Source: Branchiostoma floridae (taxonomy: Eukaryota; Chordata; Leptocardii; Amphioxiformes; Branchiostomatidae). Taken from it: a DNA stretch of 64,000 nt. The number at the start of each line of letters is the position of its first letter. Within the stretch, counting starts at the first letter, position 1. The position numbers and the translations under genes were made by a program. Shown here one piece after another: positions 12,201-33,825 of this stretch. The notes below the pieces were generated by a model. The model did not search any database, had not been told where the DNA came from, and saw only the letters and a program-made list of their open reading frames with translations. The DNA is taken from contig NC_049987.1 of NCBI RefSeq assembly GCF_000003815.2, forward strand, positions 22,708,519 through 22,772,518, given 5' to 3'.

Positions 12201-15200
12201 TCGTCTTCGATCTACCATGGCCGCCGCGTGAGAAAGTTGTATTGCAGTTGTGTGACCTCGTCGTAATCTCCAAAGCAGATCCTTCGGTGCCATAAGATAG
12301 CATCAAAGCTGGCAAAGGAGCATAGCCGGTCAAATGCAGCCAGATTGGCACCAGAGCAAACACACTCCTAGCTCTGCTCTGGCAGCCTTTGACACTATCT
12401 TAGGCTTCCGTAGGATCTGCTTGGAGATTACCTCCGTCGGTCGCTATTGAACGAAGACTACATGCTAGAAACCTCCTTGCAAAAAAACATAGGAGACATA
12501 CGTACAGGTGACAATGGACAGTGATAAACATTAAATACAAAAAGAGAATCTATCTAACACTAATGGTTATGTATCCCCCACGAGATGGTAGCATATCTTA
12601 TCAAGGACGGCGTGATAATCACTAACGGTAAAAGGCTAATATTTGGATCAACTTTAACTTTTTAGTTTTGTACGTAGGGCATGTGTGGAATGTACGGGCA
12701 CCCTATAACAATAATATTAACAGGAATAATGCGCTAGACCAATCCAATACATGTATCTCATAAAAAGTTCAAAAATCGTCGCCGAGGCCTTGCCGAATTT
12801 AAGCGCAGCTGGAAGTGCCCAGCGAACGCCGGCCGAGATGCTAAATATAAAAATCGTCCGAAGCCCACCGAAAATGCCTATTTAGAGCCCGTCGAGCTAA
12901 AATCTTGATTTGTATTAAAACATATGATGGTTTTTCACAAACAACACATCACTGTTGCAGTCGTGGGACTGAATTGTGGTTTACAGTTACATGAAAAATA
13001 TCATACGCACTACTACACAGTACAAAGGGTTAAAAAGAGACATTCTTGCATTCTATTATAAGATTAGATAAGATTAAAACCTAATATAGTAAATGATGAT
13101 CATCAATTACAAAAAGAGGGCTTTACCCTGATGAGGTCATCCCTGATGGCGGCGGGGTCGTGCAACCTCCTGAAGTCTGTGTACTCGAAGTTGATCATGT
13201 CGTTGATGTAGGAACGCGGCCCTTCGGGATAGCGCTCGCAGAACGTCTTCCGGAAGTCCGTGTTCATGTCCGAACTGATTCCGAACTCCACGCCCTTCAG
13301 TTCCCCTGTAAGAGGCAAAGATTTGGTTAAAACAATTATCTAATTACCTTTGCTAAGAAGGTTATGTTTTGGATTCTGTTTGTTGGATTCTCTCTCCCTC
13401 TCTCTCACACAATCTTTTTCTCTCTTTCCTTCTCTCTCTCCCTCTCTCTATTCCCCCTCTCTCTATCTCTCCCTCACTCCCCCTCTCTCTATCTCTCTCA
13501 TCCTCTCCCTCCCTGTCCTCCCCCTCCCTCCCTTCTCTCTCCATCCTTCTCCCCCTCTCTCTCCCTCTCTTTCCCTCCCTCTATTTTTTCTCTTTCCATT
13601 TCTCTTTTCTGCGGTACTGTAACGAAACTTCCTGTTTTGACCTCTTTAAACATCATACCATATTTATCAGCCATTGATCACAATATTCCTTCATATACAA
13701 GACCAGAGTCGTTTTGTTGTTCAGCATAGCAATACTGTACCGTAATATTTTGAAACAAAATGGATGAAAATAAACGGAATATTCTGAATATCTCGGAGTC
13801 CTTACACCCCCTCTCCGCTAGGACGGCGCGCTCGCCGCGCTCTCTCTGCGACCTACAATTTGACATATCGCTCAACGAATTGTATAGAAAAGAAACGAAT
13901 CTTTTTACTATTTCTGTGTTTTGTTGTCTTCTCAGTCACACGTTTACGTTTTGTATGATATACCCAGTGTCAAAGCAAAGTTTACACATATCCTATTTAG
14001 GTTGCAGTGAGAGTACAGCGCGATCGCCGTCTAGTGGAAAGGGGGCCTAAGAGATATGTCTGAAAAGAACATGTTTACTATACTTCTTGCTGATACATAT
14101 TGCTAAAGCTGATACGAGATATATTTTTATGTCAGCCACATCTACTACAAACGGCCATTCACAGCTAGATATGTCACACTAGATGATGATACTCATCAGC
14201 CATTGGTCACAATATTCCTTCATATACATGACCAGACTCGTTTCGTTGTTCAGCTTGACATTACTGTACTGCGATATTTTGAAACAAAATACATGAAAAT
14301 AAACGAAATATTCCAAAAGTCCTTACTGATTGCGGTGGCTCCCCACTTGTCCGTGGTGCCGACCATGATGGGGACCTTGCTGAACTGGTTGTTCTCCAGC
14401 ATCGCCCTGGGAGCGGCTGCGATCACGCCGCCCGGACCGTCAATGGTGGGGGCGAAGGCTCCAAAAGCCATCATGGCTGGGCCCTGGACAGATGAGATGG
14501 TTTCTTCAGTATTCTGTCGAGAGCATTCTTTAGCATTCTTTCTAGCTAGTTACCCCTAGAATCGTGAGCTACCGTAATGTCGTGTTGAGGTCACCTGAGT
14601 GGCGCCGAATGGCAGCTCTCTCCTGGCCCTTTCAATTTAGCCCGCCTATTTTAAGCTCCTCGCAATTCAGCCCCTGGCTGCGAAGAGAGAGCAGTCGGAT
14701 CACCCAATAACCGCAATAACAAGAATCTTTCGGAAGCAAATCATACTCATAGGCTGGCTATAGTAATGATAGTATTGCCTCCCACATGCCTGTGTCTTAC
14801 CGTAACTTTGGTTCCGACCAGCTCATCTGCAGTCTTCTCCCTCAGGCAGCTCACAATGTCCTTTGTGGACTGTTGGGAACACAAAGAGGAGAACAGTGTT
14901 ATACAGAGAAGAAAGTGACACCAGTAAAGAACCATGACGAGGGGGGATACAAACTTAGCAACGTTTGGGATTGTGTTCTCGCCGCAAAAGCGCCACCTAC
15001 ATTGGCTATTGGAAGACATCTGATAGGCATCGAAACGTAAGCAAGCGAGACTTTGCTAGCTGTACAAAAGAAAACTCCGATGGCATATGTTTCGCTCCTT
15101 TTGATTGGCCAATGCCTGCATATCCCTGCATATCCCTTACTTTCCTGTTTATCGCTCCTTCCGATTGGTCAGAATGAACCGACACCGGTGCAAGCGTTAA

Positions 15201-18200
15201 GTTCTGTCAAACAAGCAAACACACGAAAAACAATTCATTATACACATCGACGCCCACCTCAGTAGAACATCCGAGCTTCTCGGCCAGCTCGGTGGCGATG
15301 TCCACGGCCTTGTAAGGCGGCAGCAGCACGGCTGTGGGGGACATCATGCCACCGCTACTGATGATAGCACCGTGGAACAGACCTTTAGGAACGACAACAT
15401 TCATTTATCCATATCATTTATAATGTTACAATTTTAAACTTTATATCCGTACACAAAATAAAGCGCTTACCAACAAGCTTTCGATCAGTCCTCTGATTCT
15501 TATCAAGTACTAGTACCTCCAAATTTTCTCACGGAGACGAGGTCACTGTCCGTGAACAAGATGGACTGTCAGCCGTCAAAGATTTGGAGCTAATGGCACA
15601 ACCCACCATACGTGCGATTTGTCCGTATGTTTTTTTTGGAGGGCAATGACACGTATTTCTGAAAACGGGCAGGGAGGGAGTACGTCAACGCACGTCACTT
15701 GCACGGTTGCGCAAGGTGCAAACAACTTTTTTGCCTGCACGTTAAGTTCTACGGCGTGTCTGCGTGCTCCAAAATCCGACGGATTCCCTACGAGTTCGTA
15801 CGGAGGCGGTATTTACCACTTAAGGATCCCAAAAGATTGCCCACGTTTTGGAACATATGCAGCACGTATTTGCCCGTACGGCGGGTTGTGCCCTAATAGC
15901 TTAACGTCTAAACAGTCATTGTGTGAACTTCACTCAAACAAACGCACCTTCGCTGTACGGAGAGATGAGATGCAGGGACACCAGGTTGGCGCCCAACCTT
16001 CCCTTAACCGAGACGGGGGCCGATACCGACTTCCACGCACCTTTGACCCTTTGCTGACGTCACACTTCTAATCTGGATGTGTGACTAAGGCTTTGGGTCA
16101 TTCTTTCTCTAATCAAACTATTACCTATACACAGATGAGTCTTCACTCAAACAAACGAACCTTCGCTGTAAGGAGAGATGAGATGCAGGGACACCAGGTT
16201 GCCGCCTGCCAGGTTGCCCATGAGGGTCACGTGTTTGGGGTCGCCTCCGAACCGCGCGATGTTGTCCTGGATCCACTTCAGAGCCTCGATCTGGTCCAGC
16301 AGGCCGTAGTTTCCGAGAGCCTCGTCATCGTCGGTGCTCAGGAAGCCTGGAGTAGGGCAGAGGTCAGGTATAGACGCATGCGCAAAGGGTACATTTTTCA
16401 GTGTTCTAGTCTATTTTACAACTTTAGTATTTTAGAACAGTAGTGAAATCAATAGGACAGTGATTGTCCCAGGTGCCGCCGTAGGACTGTAGGTTTTGAA
16501 CCACTTATACCGGGAAGGAAACGTACTCCTTTCGATAAGTGTAGTACGAAAGCCTCTTCATTGTAGTTGCTCAGGAAGCCTGTAACAAGGCAAATGTCAG
16601 TTATAGACGCATGTGCCTAGGGCACATTTTTAGCGTGTTTGCAATGTCAAATGGCCGATGCAATTACGTTTTTGGATTCAGAGAATTATTACTTGCAGAA
16701 CTGGAACACTCTCCTCTTGAGTACAGTATGGCTTTAACGTGCTATTCAATGTCCTATCCTCAGAGCCCCTTCATTGTAGCTGCTCAGTAAGCCTGTGACA
16801 AAGCAAATGTCAATTATAGACGCCTGCGCCTAGGATTTCGGTGTTTCTCTCTTAGAACTACATAGTGTCCCTTGGTGTTATTGGGTCGGCTCACTACTCT
16901 TTCTTCGCAACCAGGAGCTGAATTGCGAGGAGCTTACAAAAGGCGAGGCTAAATCTCAAGGGTCTGGAGCGGCTGCCATTCGGCGCTAACTCAGGTGACC
17001 TACACTAGATATGCTAGATAGGACAGGTGTGGCCACGGGACTGTAGGTTTTTAATCACTCATACCGAAAAGGACCTCTACTCTTTTCGATAAGTTATACT
17101 AGTAGTTGGTTCTTTAACGCGGGTTTATTGACGTGCTCTCTAGCGGTCCTATTTGAGAGTCATGTCGTCGTCGGTGCACCGCGCCGAACCAACCGAACCC
17201 GGGCAGTCGAATCACAAATCCAACGTGCAAACCACGACTTGGCGTGGTCAGTTTGGCAGCGCTTGAATCCCACTGTTACACAAAAATACAAGTAAGTAAA
17301 AAAAAGAGCTGCTTACCGAAGACTCCCATTCTGTAGTTGACCGTGACCACCACGACCTCATGCTCGGCCAGGGCGGTGCCGTCGAAGGCCCGGACCGTGC
17401 CCCAGTCGTACTGGGCGCCGGGGAACACCACGATCACGGGGTGATGGTGACCCGCCTCGTCCTGCCATGACAAGATCAGTCAGTAAACTCGTCTATAAGT
17501 AACAAAACGTAAGTACAAACGTTTTTTTTTTCTTGTTGGACCTGTCCGGAACGCCAGGACCGTGCCCCAGTCGTACTGCGCGCCTTGGTTTGGAAATATG
17601 ACGTTTATAAATTATAGGCTAACAACGCGAGAGAACACGGTATCTCAGATCGGCAGGTAGTGTCGGGGTTCTGGGACCTTGTTCTTATCGCTCTGCTGTC
17701 AATCAAAAACCTGGCAAGCAAACGACCTTTGGTCGGGGCATGCGCGGATTGGTTAATATCCAACGTCAACAATCTGGATTGTTCACAATAATCGAGAAAA
17801 ACATCAGGAAATCAGTGCAAGGTAAAGTGGAAGTCAGGTTAAGTCCTCAATAAATGAAATTGGCTACTTTCTCTATCAGCTTGGGAAAGTTTGTTGAAAA
17901 AAATTTCGATAGTATCAACTGTTTATCAGGCCATGTTAAATCGATTATATGGATGGCATCCATTTTCGGACGTTTCCAAGAAAAAAGTTTTCGGTCATGG
18001 TATTAGTTAAACAAAGCCGCTGCAAATACATGTATATGCCGCTAGAATGTCGGGGGGGGGGGGGGGCACTAATGCCGCCGAATGCCAAAGTCAATGCCGT
18101 AGTCAAGAAGACGATGTGAAAAACAGAAATGAAGAATCTCTTGTTTGATAAACCTCACTACATTTAGTGAATTGTTCAACCTTCCTGACCATCTGCATTT

Positions 18201-19455
18201 AAATGAAAGTAACGCTTGTTTTATATGCCAAACCATTTTGCTCGCGCTCCTGCATCAGTTTTGGGTTTCCCGGAGGATGCTATCCATATAATCGCATAAA
18301 CAATGCCTAAGGTTAAAGTCCATTTCTCTCTTTTTCGATAGTCTTTTTCGACGCCTGTGGCTTTCGTCGCAGCCGCTTAGGCGCACACCTATGTTCTAGC
18401 CAGTGTCCATTCTTAACTGCTTCCTAAACTGCTGACATGATACCAGCCCAAACCCCACGTCATTTTAGTTGACCTGATCGCAAATAACACACAACGCGGT
18501 CGTCTGATTTTGAAGAACTTCCCCTACATGCATGACGTAAAGCAGACCCAAGGCTTTTGATTAACAAATTTTAATTGCATTTTTTGACCGGACCGAACTT
18601 AGCATCGGAACCATTCTGAAATCTACCATTTCCGTCATCATTGGGTCGTCTTTACCTTATTTCGCATCTGTACGGCCACGGAGGCTGATATGACCTTGAC
18701 ATGACCTTGCCAAAGTTTCAGACCGACCCTATTTTCCTTTTTTTCCTTCATTTTTGTCTTGTCAGCTGCCATGCTGATCCGAATTTTCTTGACGCGCAAT
18801 TTTGACCGTACATAAACTGCACATATTTAGCTATCATGGCGTTTTGGACTAAATAAGTTGTTTACCCCGTAGGAAGGCCTGGTGGAGGTAGCCTCCGTAG
18901 CAGGCTCTCTGGGGGCTTTTGTAGGCTCATACTACACTTTTGCTGACCATTTCGTTTCGCTGATTGCCTGAAGTCGCTGATTACTGGCAACCCAGTACGA
19001 AAAGACAAAAGTGTATTATGAGCCCCCCCAAAAGGCCCCAGAGAGCCTACTATGGAGGCTATGGTGGAGGCCTATTTTTAAAAAAATCGTAATGACGCCA
19101 GGCTTACCTCAGGTGCGAAGATGTTGAGGTACAGGCAGTCCTCGGACATGGCGTGCGTGCCGTTCATGATCTTCTCCAGGCGGTCCTTGTCCTGCGGGCA
19201 GTCGGCGGCGTACTGGGTGGCATCGCGCACGTCCTCCCACTTCTTCGGCGGGCGGGCCTCGGTGAACCGCAGCTCCCCCACCGGCGGCTCGGCGTACGGG
19301 ATCCCGAACCACGCGTGCACGTGCTTCCCTGACTTAGCCTCTATCTCAAACCCGTGCACGTCGCCATACTTCGTCTTCACCTTCAGTTTGTCCTCCTCCT
19401 CGCCGAGGCAGGAGGAGACGAGCACGAAGAGACACAGAGCACCGAGAGCCTTCAT
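9281..19455 (-). CDS. Secreted carboxylesterase/cholinesterase-like protein, catalytically degenerate (gene A)
   Basis: Ten exons on the minus strand: 19455-19108, 17461-17317, 16346-16161, 15382-15258, 14869-14801, 14483-14327, 13305-13127, 11785-11656, 11229-11091 and 9500-9281. They splice in frame to 565 residues, normal for type-B carboxylesterases. Residues 1-18 are a signal peptide ([18 protein letters not shown]); an upstream TTG is not used. Family marks: [12 protein letters not shown], the disulfide pair C86/C107, EDCLYLN (105-111), [14 protein letters not shown] and FGGDP. The catalytic machinery is gone: the nucleophile motif reads GNLAG with Leu210, the oxyanion-hole HGG is FPG (129-131), the acid position is Trp338, and the His position is Gly450 with a His one residue earlier. 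The C-terminus (NPFGGAR) has no membrane segment or ER-retention tail, so secretion is likely. A glycosylation site, NGTH, is at 98. Known non-catalytic relatives include neuroligins and thyroglobulin's ChEL domain; a binding or carrier role is inferred. The exon 3 donor is an unusual GTTCGT. Confidence 0.9.
9510..9660. repeat. (GAAT)n/(GGAT)n microsatellite
   Basis: Imperfect tetranucleotide tract in the last intron of gene A. Confidence 0.8.
9890..10147. mobile_element. Hairpin MITE, about 250 bp
   Basis: Outer arms GTGTTGGTACCCTGGGA / CCCAGGGTACTGTGTTGG and inner arms GTTTAAGCCC / GGGCTTAAACT form a long imperfect hairpin in intron 9 of gene A. No second copy seen in the window. Confidence 0.65.
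10487..10525 (-). other. Copy of gene A exon 9 3' end plus donor
   Basis: GTCAATGCTCACCCGGT and following bases repeat the real exon 9 border at 11078-11110. On the minus strand it encodes ATFARTG followed by GTGAGC, about 570 bp inside intron 9. It is a duplicated exon-intron border, not an annotated exon. Confidence 0.8.
10525..10740. repeat. Interspersed repeat family E, copy 1
   Basis: It contains CTCTTCGCAGCCAGGGGCT, GAGGAGCTTA, GGTCTGGAGC, 'GCCATTCG' and ACTCAGGTGACCT, followed by 'GGGACTGTAAGG...ACCGGGAAGGA'. Other copies: 14587-14720 (inverted) and 16440-17080. Confidence 0.75.
11455..11670 (-). repeat. Exon-border minisatellite at the exon 8 donor of gene A
   Basis: About eight diverged ~26-bp units read, on the minus strand, GGATGGGTGAGTAGTAAAACC. 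The first unit overlaps the true exon 8 end and donor at 11656/11655; several later units keep a GTGAGT donor (e.g. near 11603 and 11551). It lies at the start of intron 8. Confidence 0.9.
12264..12430. mobile_element. Hairpin MITE, family A
   Basis: TAATCTCCAAAGCAGATCC...ATAAGATAG on the left and CTATCTTA...GGATCTGCTTGGAGATTA on the right. Flanks CCTCGTCG and CCTCCGTCG are a slightly decayed target duplication. Located in intron 7 of gene A. Confidence 0.85.
13375..13610. repeat. (TC)n-rich microsatellite
   Basis: About 230 bp of nearly pure pyrimidine on the plus strand in intron 6 of gene A; frames through it are low-complexity artefacts. Confidence 0.95.
13664..13806. repeat. Duplicate of intron sequence up to the exon 6 donor
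   Basis: This copy (CACAATATTCCTTCATATAC ... GAGTCCTTAC) matches 14194-14327, the sequence running into the real exon 6 donor of gene A. The copy keeps the GTAAGGACT donor string on the minus strand. Confidence 0.85.
14587..14722. repeat. Interspersed repeat family E, inverted copy
   Basis: Reverse complement of the 10525-10670 repeat (AGGTCACCTGAGTGGCGCC...CCCCTGGCTGCGAAGAGAG...), in intron 5 of gene A. Confidence 0.75.
15590..15905. repeat. Second copy of the C1q-intron repeat
   Basis: Same orientation and order of motifs as 3490-3785 (GTGCGATTTGTCCGTATG, ACACGTATTTCTGAAAACG, GGCGGGTTGTGCC). It lies in intron 3 of gene A. Confidence 0.8.
15929..15995 (-). other. Copy of gene A exon 3 3' end plus donor
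   Basis: Nearly identical to 16137-16200. It encodes [14 protein letters not shown] followed by a donor GTGCGT, which is closer to consensus than the GTTCGT of the real exon. About 210 bp into intron 3, with no acceptor of its own. Confidence 0.9.
16440..17080. repeat. Repeat family E copies and two copies of exon 3 5' end
   Basis: At 16552-16620 and 16764-16840 the exon 3 acceptor and first codons are repeated in intron 2 (minus strand: CAG then [10 protein letters not shown], and [10 protein letters not shown]), each with the adjoining intron 'TAGACGC'. Family E sequence occupies 16455-16515 and 16875-17080. Confidence 0.8.
17540..17590 (-). other. Copy of part of gene A exon 2
   Basis: GGACCGTGCCCCAGTCGTAC followed by TGCGCGCC repeats exon 2 at 17393-17420. 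It lies about 90 bp upstream of that exon in intron 1 and lacks a clear acceptor. Confidence 0.85.
18045..18067. repeat. Poly-G tract
   Basis: An unbroken run of about 16 G in intron 1 of gene A. The rest of 17600-18860 holds no gene or repeat that I recognise. Confidence 0.9.
18870..19073. mobile_element. Hairpin MITE, family F
   Basis: Left arm AAGGCCTGGTGGAGGTAGCC, then CAGGCTCTCTGGGG; right arm CCCCAGAGAGCCTAC, then GGTGGAGGCCT. It ends about 35 bp from the exon 1 donor of gene A. Its end motif recurs at 52496-52520 and 56092-56115. Confidence 0.8.
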
Positions 19456-19720
19456 TTTTGCCAAACCAGCTGAGTGAGGGAGAAAGGCCAAAGTGACGAG
19501 ATCAGCTGATTGTGCGGATCTCTTTCTGCTCGTTGTTTTTCTCTCGTGGCAACTGTTTGCGACGGGGCCTGCGATTGGTCAAATGTTGTTGTGCCGTAAG
19601 GCGCGACTTCGGTTCGTCCAATCGGATCGTTTGTTTGCTTGTCGAGGCAGGATTTTTTTTCCTTATCAGAGGCGGCAAAACACTGTGATTAGATAAATAA
19701 AGTGCTTAGTTCAGCTGAGT
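19456..19720 (-). promoter_or_regulatory. Probable promoter region of gene A
   Basis: Directly upstream of the ATG. CCAAT motifs occur in both orientations (ATTGG at 19574, CCAAT at 19618). No TATA box is clear. Assignment rests on position and motifs only. Confidence 0.3.
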
Positions 19721-20169
19721 TGTGTTACCCTGTGGTAGGCAAGATGCCAGGCAATGCCGGGGCACGTCTAAACAATAACATGTTTAATTTATACGTGTCC
19801 AGATTCTCAGTTGTCACCCACACCGGAAAAAATACATCACGTCCAAACAAATATGTGGCGTGATTTGGTCTTGTTTTCTTACTTTGCAATGTTTCTTTGC
19901 TCCGCCCTGTACTTTTAATATGTTACAATGTTTGAACAACCTTTATACGGGGGAGCGTGGTCCGTGTGTGCCGATGTTTTGTTTGAGACCCGGCCTCACA
20001 TAAGGGGTACGAAGCATTACATGACCATCTGGATCAAACCACCTGTAGTCAATGACGCCGAAACTTGGACAAGAGCCCAGTCTTCAGCCTGGGGAAGCCA
20101 CATGAACACAGATAACCACAGATAACCGGACAAGCCACATGGCAAAGTGGGCGCCCGATCTCTTATATC

Positions 20170-20700
20170 TCTTACGCCGGGTTGGTCTATCTCAGCGCCG
20201 GGTTGGTCTATCTCAGCGCCGGGTTGGTCTATCTCAGGGAGTCCTGAGGCAAAATTTTGTGGCGGACTAAAATTTCCTTGGGGGCATGCTGGCCCTGGAG
20301 CTATAGCCTGGACTGGAGTCCAGCCTTATTCGCTTAGGTCCTCCCCCGAAACAGGGTAGCGACCTTTGGCTTCGGGAGCGGACCAAAGCGAACAAGGCTG
20401 CCCTGTGTAGACCCTGTATACAGTCTAGTAAGTAGTATCCAGGCTAACTTTGCTGCCAACTGTCGCTACCCCACGGACCCGCGTATATGGAGACCTTTGG
20501 TCATTTGCAAGGGGAGTAACACCAGAAATAGAATACTTATAATCGATAAAGGGGCAAATTCCTGCTATTCTATAGCCTAGAAGCCAGACTATTTCAAGGG
20601 TCTACACAGGTCAACTCATCGGCTCCAAGCCCAATATGCTCACAAGGAAATTTTAGTCCGCCACAAAATTTTACCATGGGATTCCCTGAGATAAAACCAG
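20170..20700. repeat. Triplicated 21-bp motif and a ~460-bp inverted repeat
   Basis: CGCCGGGTTGGTCTATCTCA is repeated three times in 20175-20237. It adjoins an inverted repeat: AAATTTTGTGGCGGACTAAA at 20252 pairs with TTTAGTCCGCCACAAAATTT at 20652. Related end motifs (ATGCCAGAC, TCTAACTCA) occur at 8560, 21130, 22195 and 34610-34710. Confidence 0.8.
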
Positions 20701-20739
20701 AGTCTGGCACCGAGGCTAGCTACTCAAAACAGCGCCACT

Positions 20740-20910
20740 TAATCTCCAAGCAGACCCTACGGTAGCATAAGATAGTATCAAAAGCTGGCAGAGGGTTGTT
20801 ACGCTACCGGGAGTGCTACGCTTCAGTGCCCGTTTGACTCCCTTTGGCCGGCTATAATCCTTGGCCAGCTTTGATACAATCTCTACGTCACCGTAGGGTC
20901 CGCTTGGTAA
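20740..20910. mobile_element. Hairpin MITE, family A, with intact target duplication
   Basis: A 171-bp element starting TAATCTCCAAGCAGACCC. It is flanked by perfect 8-bp direct repeats GCGCCACT at 20732-20739 and 20911-20918. Non-coding. Confidence 0.92.
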
Positions 20911-21557
20911 GCGCCACTGACAAATACAGATAACGTGTGATAACCTGGCAAGCAGACAGCCCATGAGGGGAGCTTGCTGGAACTTGTCGGTACTGTACGT
21001 TATGCTTTGGACCTTGTGCTGAAGAGCTAACCAGTGCAGGGCCTGGGAACAGTGTACGATCATGATCTATGATAACGTTTGACCATGGGTGGCATTGGCG
21101 TCCCTGACCGATAACTCTGCCCCTTGAGACAAAGTCTGGATGCCAGACTGTTTCCATGGCCTGCACAGGCCAGCTCATCTGCTCTAGGGCCAACATGTCC
21201 CCGAAGGGAATTTTAACAGTAGCACCCCAGGTCTAACTCAAGGGGGCCTATTAGGTAAATTTTCAATGAAATCGTGTTGGTTAGCAAGCGAAAATGTTGA
21301 GCCAGCGGCTATTAGGAGAATATGGCACCCAGTCCAGGTCCAACGGTACATGTAGCTGGTCCAAGTAGGGTCGAGGATCTGTCTGTGGTTAGCCTGTAGC
21401 CAAACCTACCATAGACTACTATAGCTTCCGAGTTTCTTCGTCCTCTTAGTTTGGAAACCCGGTTAGTGTGTTATACATGTTTTGCGCCTTAAATATCTAC
21501 TTAAACAGAAAGTTTACATGGAAGTCACTGTCAAAGAATAGTATTGAACTCGTGGTG

Positions 21558-21860
21558 ATGAAAACTTTATTTGCAACTTTTGCTACCATTTGTACAATGT
21601 AGAGGTAAAGATACAAGGCCATCAAGACGCAACAATTTGATCTTTCCTAGCCTTGGTACACACTTTCCAAAGGACTGTCTGTCGTGGAAATATGACATGA
21701 TCTTATCAATCATACCGGTATGGACAATCTGGTCTGGATAACTCTGTCTCAGAACTAGTAGGGGCCAGTTACATCCCCAGACAGGAGAGTTTGTGTTACA
21801 CAGACTACAATTTTTCTCCCTTTGAGAATAAAATGAACCCCTCTTCACTCAAGTTTGATA
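21558..21860 (-). mobile_element. Probable retroelement 3' end
   Basis: On the minus strand an open stretch (21848-21567) ends in AATAAAGTTTTCATC, like a LINE tail. The protein is not recognised. It could equally supply a distant poly(A) signal for gene B. Confidence 0.3.
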
Positions 21861-21949
21861 TCACAGGTATGAATCTCACTATTTTGTAATGCAAGGCACA
21901 AGTCAAATCTAGTCATTCTACGTTTCACATTTCTAGCTGTCTATGGTAT

Positions 21950-22370
21950 TTGTACGTTACACACAATGTAAAGGTAACCGTCCTATTATTCATATTATCT
22001 ACCTTAATGTTTAGTATATTACCCCCACACCCTGCATAGCCTTGGAATGTAACATTATATAAAAATGCCCCTGTCACACAGTCCACGAGCCAATCGTTTT
22101 AATTGGTCGCCAGTAGGTCGTCCGATTTGAGATTGACAAAGGGTCGCGAGTATTTTTCGTGAAAAATATCTAACAATATTTACCGAAGCCTGGATGCCAG
22201 ACCCCCGATCTCAAAGATATCTAGCGTTCATCCGGGTCTAACTAAGAGAGTCCTGTGTAAAATTTCCTGGGGTTGGGTGCAGGTTGATGTTGGCCCCATG
22301 TTGAGTTGTGTGGGCCCAGGAATAAGTCTGGCATTCAAGCTATATTCAACGACATTGGATGACCTAAGAC
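21950..22370. repeat. Interspersed repeat, copy 2
   Basis: Collinear with 8338-8790: GTACGTTACACACA, CATATTATCTACCTTAA, CCACGAGCC, ATGCCAGACCCCCGATCTC and an inverted end near 22340. Confidence 0.75.
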
Positions 22371-22404
22371 CATCGGCCGATCTCTAAATATCTAATATCG
22401 AAAA

Positions 22405-22645
22405 TGTCATCTAGAGCTCGAAGACTCTCCGGCCGATCGCTTTTCGTGCCTACTTGCCAAGCAGAGATTCGGTTCTGGCTGTTTTTTGACGCGTTCAGGC
22501 GTTTTTTGTCGGGCTTTCTGTGTTTTGTTCATGTTTTCTTCATGTCCGTCTGCAGAATAAAACAGGACCAAATGGAAAGACCGACAAAAACGCCTAAACA
22601 CGTCAAAACAAAGCCAGAGTCGAACCTCTGCTTGAAGAGTAGTCG
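22405..22645. mobile_element. Hairpin MITE, family B
   Basis: Arms include CCAAGCAGAG, GGCGTTTTTTGTCGGGCTTT and the inverted AAAGACCGACAAAAACGCC, ending CTCTGCTTGAAGAGTAG. Compare the complete copy at 35235-35426. It lies just downstream of gene B. Confidence 0.8.
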
Positions 22646-22682
22646 CGTCGTGTGACAGGGGCTTTAAGTTTAAGTATCATCC

Positions 22683-32947
<10,265 letters not shown>

Positions 32948-33649
32948 CTTTGTAAATCGAGAGAATAGCGCCTGTGATTTTTAAATGTCCGGCGTGAATT
33001 TCGCAGTGAAAAGCTGTGCTGTTGTGTCAGAGCGCGCCGCGGTCGGCAGGGAGGGAGACATTTGATAAACACCTGATGAACGTTGCCCGTAATTAGTAAC
33101 TTATGGTCCGTCCATTGTGTTCAGGACTTTCCGGTCAGCCATTGTGATGAAAGGCACAATGGAGGAATGACATGCTATTATTGCCTATTAAACTTTATCT
33201 TAGATTTCATAAACAAAAAAGTTCACACAAAAAAACAATGTTTGTGCCTTTATTGAATGCATCATGTCAGGTGAAAAGTTATTCGTTCGATGTGTGTACC
33301 AATGTTTGGACATGCTCCTTGTAAAATCTGCCGATGTGGTCGGGTCAGGGACTATCCCCTGATCTCCCCTTACTCCTCATATCTTGTCAATGACAATATT
33401 TTGAACAATGTCTGGATTCGTGATAAAAATATTGCCTTCTGTATCTATATAGCCGGTATAACCGCCATTCGGCGTAACACACCAGCTTCGCAGGCACGCC
33501 TTCATTATGAGATGTAATTTGACAGCAAAGTTGAGTATGTAACCGAACAATAGATTGTTGATTATTGTTCTTTCACATCTTCTTTGACTTTGGGACTGAC
33601 TTTGGTATTCTACAACATTTGTAGACGTTTTTTGATTTTTTTTTCAATT

Positions 33650-33825
33650 TACGGCATACATTCGGTCAGTTTACAACTCCGTTTGTTTTTTACGTGTTCT
33701 AGGCGTTGTACTGGGCTTTCCATTTTGCACCGTTTTAGAAAACTTTAGAAAATGCAAAGCCCAACTGAAACGCCTAAAAACACGTCCAAAACAGCCGGAG
33801 TTGAACCTCTGCCTTGCTGAACTGT
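33650..33825. mobile_element. Hairpin MITE, family B (partial)
   Basis: GGCGTTGTACTGGGCTTTCC pairs with the inverted GCAAAGCCCAACTGAAACGCC, and the arm ends in 'GAACCTCTGCC'. Confidence 0.7.

Noticed and set aside
13350..13729. Several overlapping frames rich in Ser, Leu and Pro
   Set aside because: They read through a (TC)n microsatellite in an intron.
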